6,018 bases of DNA from Xanthobacteraceae bacterium (lineage in GTDB: Bacteria > Pseudomonadota > Alphaproteobacteria > Rhizobiales > Xanthobacteraceae): contig JASHRR010000784.1 of NCBI GenBank assembly GCA_030037185.1, positions 1-6,018 on the forward strand, written 5' to 3'. The notes beneath the pieces were generated by a model. It had not been told where the DNA came from. It worked only from the letters and a program-made list of their open reading frames with translations, and did no database searches. Position numbers and translations under genes: made by a program. Shown here in pieces: positions 4,976 through 6,018 of the stretch; position 1 is the first letter of the stretch; each line of letters opens with the position of its first letter.

Positions 4976-6018
4976 CTATCGCGGCTTCCTGATCCTGGTG
5001 TCGAGCCCGAAGATCCGCGCCGCGTTGAGGCCGAGAATATTCCGCTTGGCCTGTTCGGAAAGGAACGGCAGGTCGATGATCTCGCCCGGCAGGTCGAAGT
5101 CGTAATGCGGCCAATCCGATGCGAACAACAGCTGCGTTTCGGCGTTGATCATCTCCAGCGTGACTTCGAGCGCCTTGAGGTTCGTGGTCTCCATCGGCTG
5201 GGTCGTGTACCAGCAATGCTCGCGCATGTATTCGCTCGGCAGCCGGCGCAGTTGCGGGGCTTCGGACGGGCGCATCAGATACTGATCATCAAGGCGCTGC
5301 ATCAGGAACGGCACCCAGGCGAGCCCGCTTTCCACCCAGATCGGCCTGAGTTTGGGAAAACGCTCCGGAATGCCGTTGATGATCCAGTTGGTGGCGTGGA
5401 TCATATTCGACCACACAAAGCCCAGCGCATGCATGCCGAGGAAGCGGTTGATGGTGGCAAGCGAGGGATCCTGCCAGTGATAACCGGCGTGGAATGCGAG
5501 CGGCTTGCCGCGCTCCTCGATCATCCGGTAGAGCCGCATGTAGTGGTTGTGATGCACCGGTTTGTAGCGCGTCGAGGTGATGCAATAGCCGATCACGCCG
5601 GCAACATCGTCGAAGGCCTCGACCGTGCGCTCGGCCTCTTCGGGCGTGTTGAACGGCAGATAAATGAGCGACTTGATGCGGTCGTCGGCTGATAAAAGCT
5701 TGTCGGCGAGCCAACGGTTGTAGGCGTTGCCGAGCCACACCTCCATCTCGGGCTGGGGTGCATGCCGAGCATCAGCATCGGCGTCGGGAACACCACCATG
5801 TAGTCGATTGCCAGCGCCTCCATGGCGCGCCGCGTCAAGATGACGTCGCGATGGACATCGGTCTCGGTAACCGGCTCGCGCTGGCCGTCCTGATGAGGAA
5901 CGCGTCCGCCGATGCTCTGGTAGCGCAGGCCGAGGTCGCCGTTGAGCCCGTAGGGCGGGGCATTGATGCGATCGCTCTGGAAGTGGATCGCCTGCTCGCG
6001 CACCACCGGGTCTTCGAT
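4976..6018 (-). pseudogene. Amidohydrolase-2 family protein, frameshifted and 5'-partial
   Basis: Two minus-strand frames together encode one protein. The upstream part reads from the right window edge (I-E-D-P-V-V-R-E-Q) to MLMLGMHP at 5755. The rest continues in another frame as QPEMEVWLGNAYNRW and runs to TAG at 4976-4978. Adding one base to the G run at 5755-5758 joins them into about 347 visible residues. The N-terminus, where the family carries its HxH metal motif, lies outside the window. Visible signatures are LAFHAGYHW (candidate metal His, codon 5489-5491), ERFPKLRPIWVESGLAW (Glu at 5330-5332 where many members have His), SEYMREH, LLFASDWPHYDFD (active-site Asp, codon 5114-5116) and a final NAARIFGLD. 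The family (ACMSD, gamma-resorcylate decarboxylase and relatives) comprises metal-dependent hydrolases and decarboxylases of aromatic and related acids, probably cytoplasmic here. Both halves keep family-like sequence, so the break is recent or a sequencing error. If it is an error, this is an ordinary intact gene. Confidence 0.85.
5755..5758 (-). other. Frameshift site in the amidohydrolase gene (G4 run)
   Basis: On the minus strand, codons ATG-CAC-CCC (5763-5755) read GMHP, the expected start of the conserved HPQPEME segment. The following bases then read S-P-R-W-R in that frame but Q-P-E-M-E if one C is added to the CCCC run. The site is therefore one base short of an open gene. A short homopolymer is a typical place for either a real indel or a base-calling error. 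Confidence 0.85.

Noticed and set aside
4530..5216. Minus-strand open frame of 228 codons spanning the convergent gap
   Set aside because: It overlaps the ends of both flanking genes in the wrong frames and is Pro/Arg-rich without motifs.
4790..5692. Plus-strand open frame of 300 codons
   Set aside because: It is antisense to the amidohydrolase, whose minus-strand product has clear family motifs. The plus-strand product has none.
5744..5746. ATG as the true start of a short 256-residue amidohydrolase
   Set aside because: The conserved residues QPE immediately precede it in frame, the rest of the protein is found upstream in another frame, and no good ribosome binding site precedes the ATG.
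6004..6006. GTG as a start codon for the upstream half of the amidohydrolase
   Set aside because: The same frame stays open to the window edge, and the family's N-terminal metal-binding region would be missing, so the real start is outside the window.

Overview
The window is GC-rich DNA with strong G/C third-position codon bias. It carries catabolic and periplasmic gene types common in soil Alphaproteobacteria. Protein style (a Bradyrhizobium-type hypothetical protein, a secreted cytochrome c/propeller fusion, FAH and amidohydrolase-2 enzymes) suggests Bradyrhizobium or a close relative. That is an inference from family resemblance; there is no rRNA or other marker here. No tRNA, rRNA, CRISPR array, insertion sequence or phage gene was seen.

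Layout. (1) 2-514, plus strand: C-terminal part of a hypothetical protein with a calcium-loop-like DxDxDG motif. (2) 515-690: a non-coding gap with nested inverted repeats and a very good ribosome binding site. (3) 691-2355, plus: a complete 554-residue exported protein that joins a carboxypeptidase-regulatory-like domain, a c-type haem domain (CVGCH) and a seven-bladed Vgb-like propeller. (4) 2495-3739, plus: a creatinase/Xaa-Pro-peptidase-fold (M24) protein in which the expected metal ligands appear replaced. (5) 3790-4647, plus: a fumarylacetoacetate hydrolase (FAH) family enzyme with an intact metal site, 50 nt behind the M24 gene and probably co-transcribed. (6) 4648-4975: a convergent non-coding gap. 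(7) 4976-6018, minus: an amidohydrolase-2 family gene running off the right edge, broken by a one-base frameshift at a G run (5755-5758).

How they may work together. The FAH enzyme and the amidohydrolase belong to superfamilies that act on ring-cleavage products and aromatic or amino-carboxylate acids. The exported haem protein could serve a periplasmic oxidation. An uncharacterised catabolic locus is therefore plausible, but no substrate can be read from the sequence. The best leads are the metal-site-degenerate M24 protein, the three-domain haem/propeller fusion, and the frameshifted amidohydrolase.
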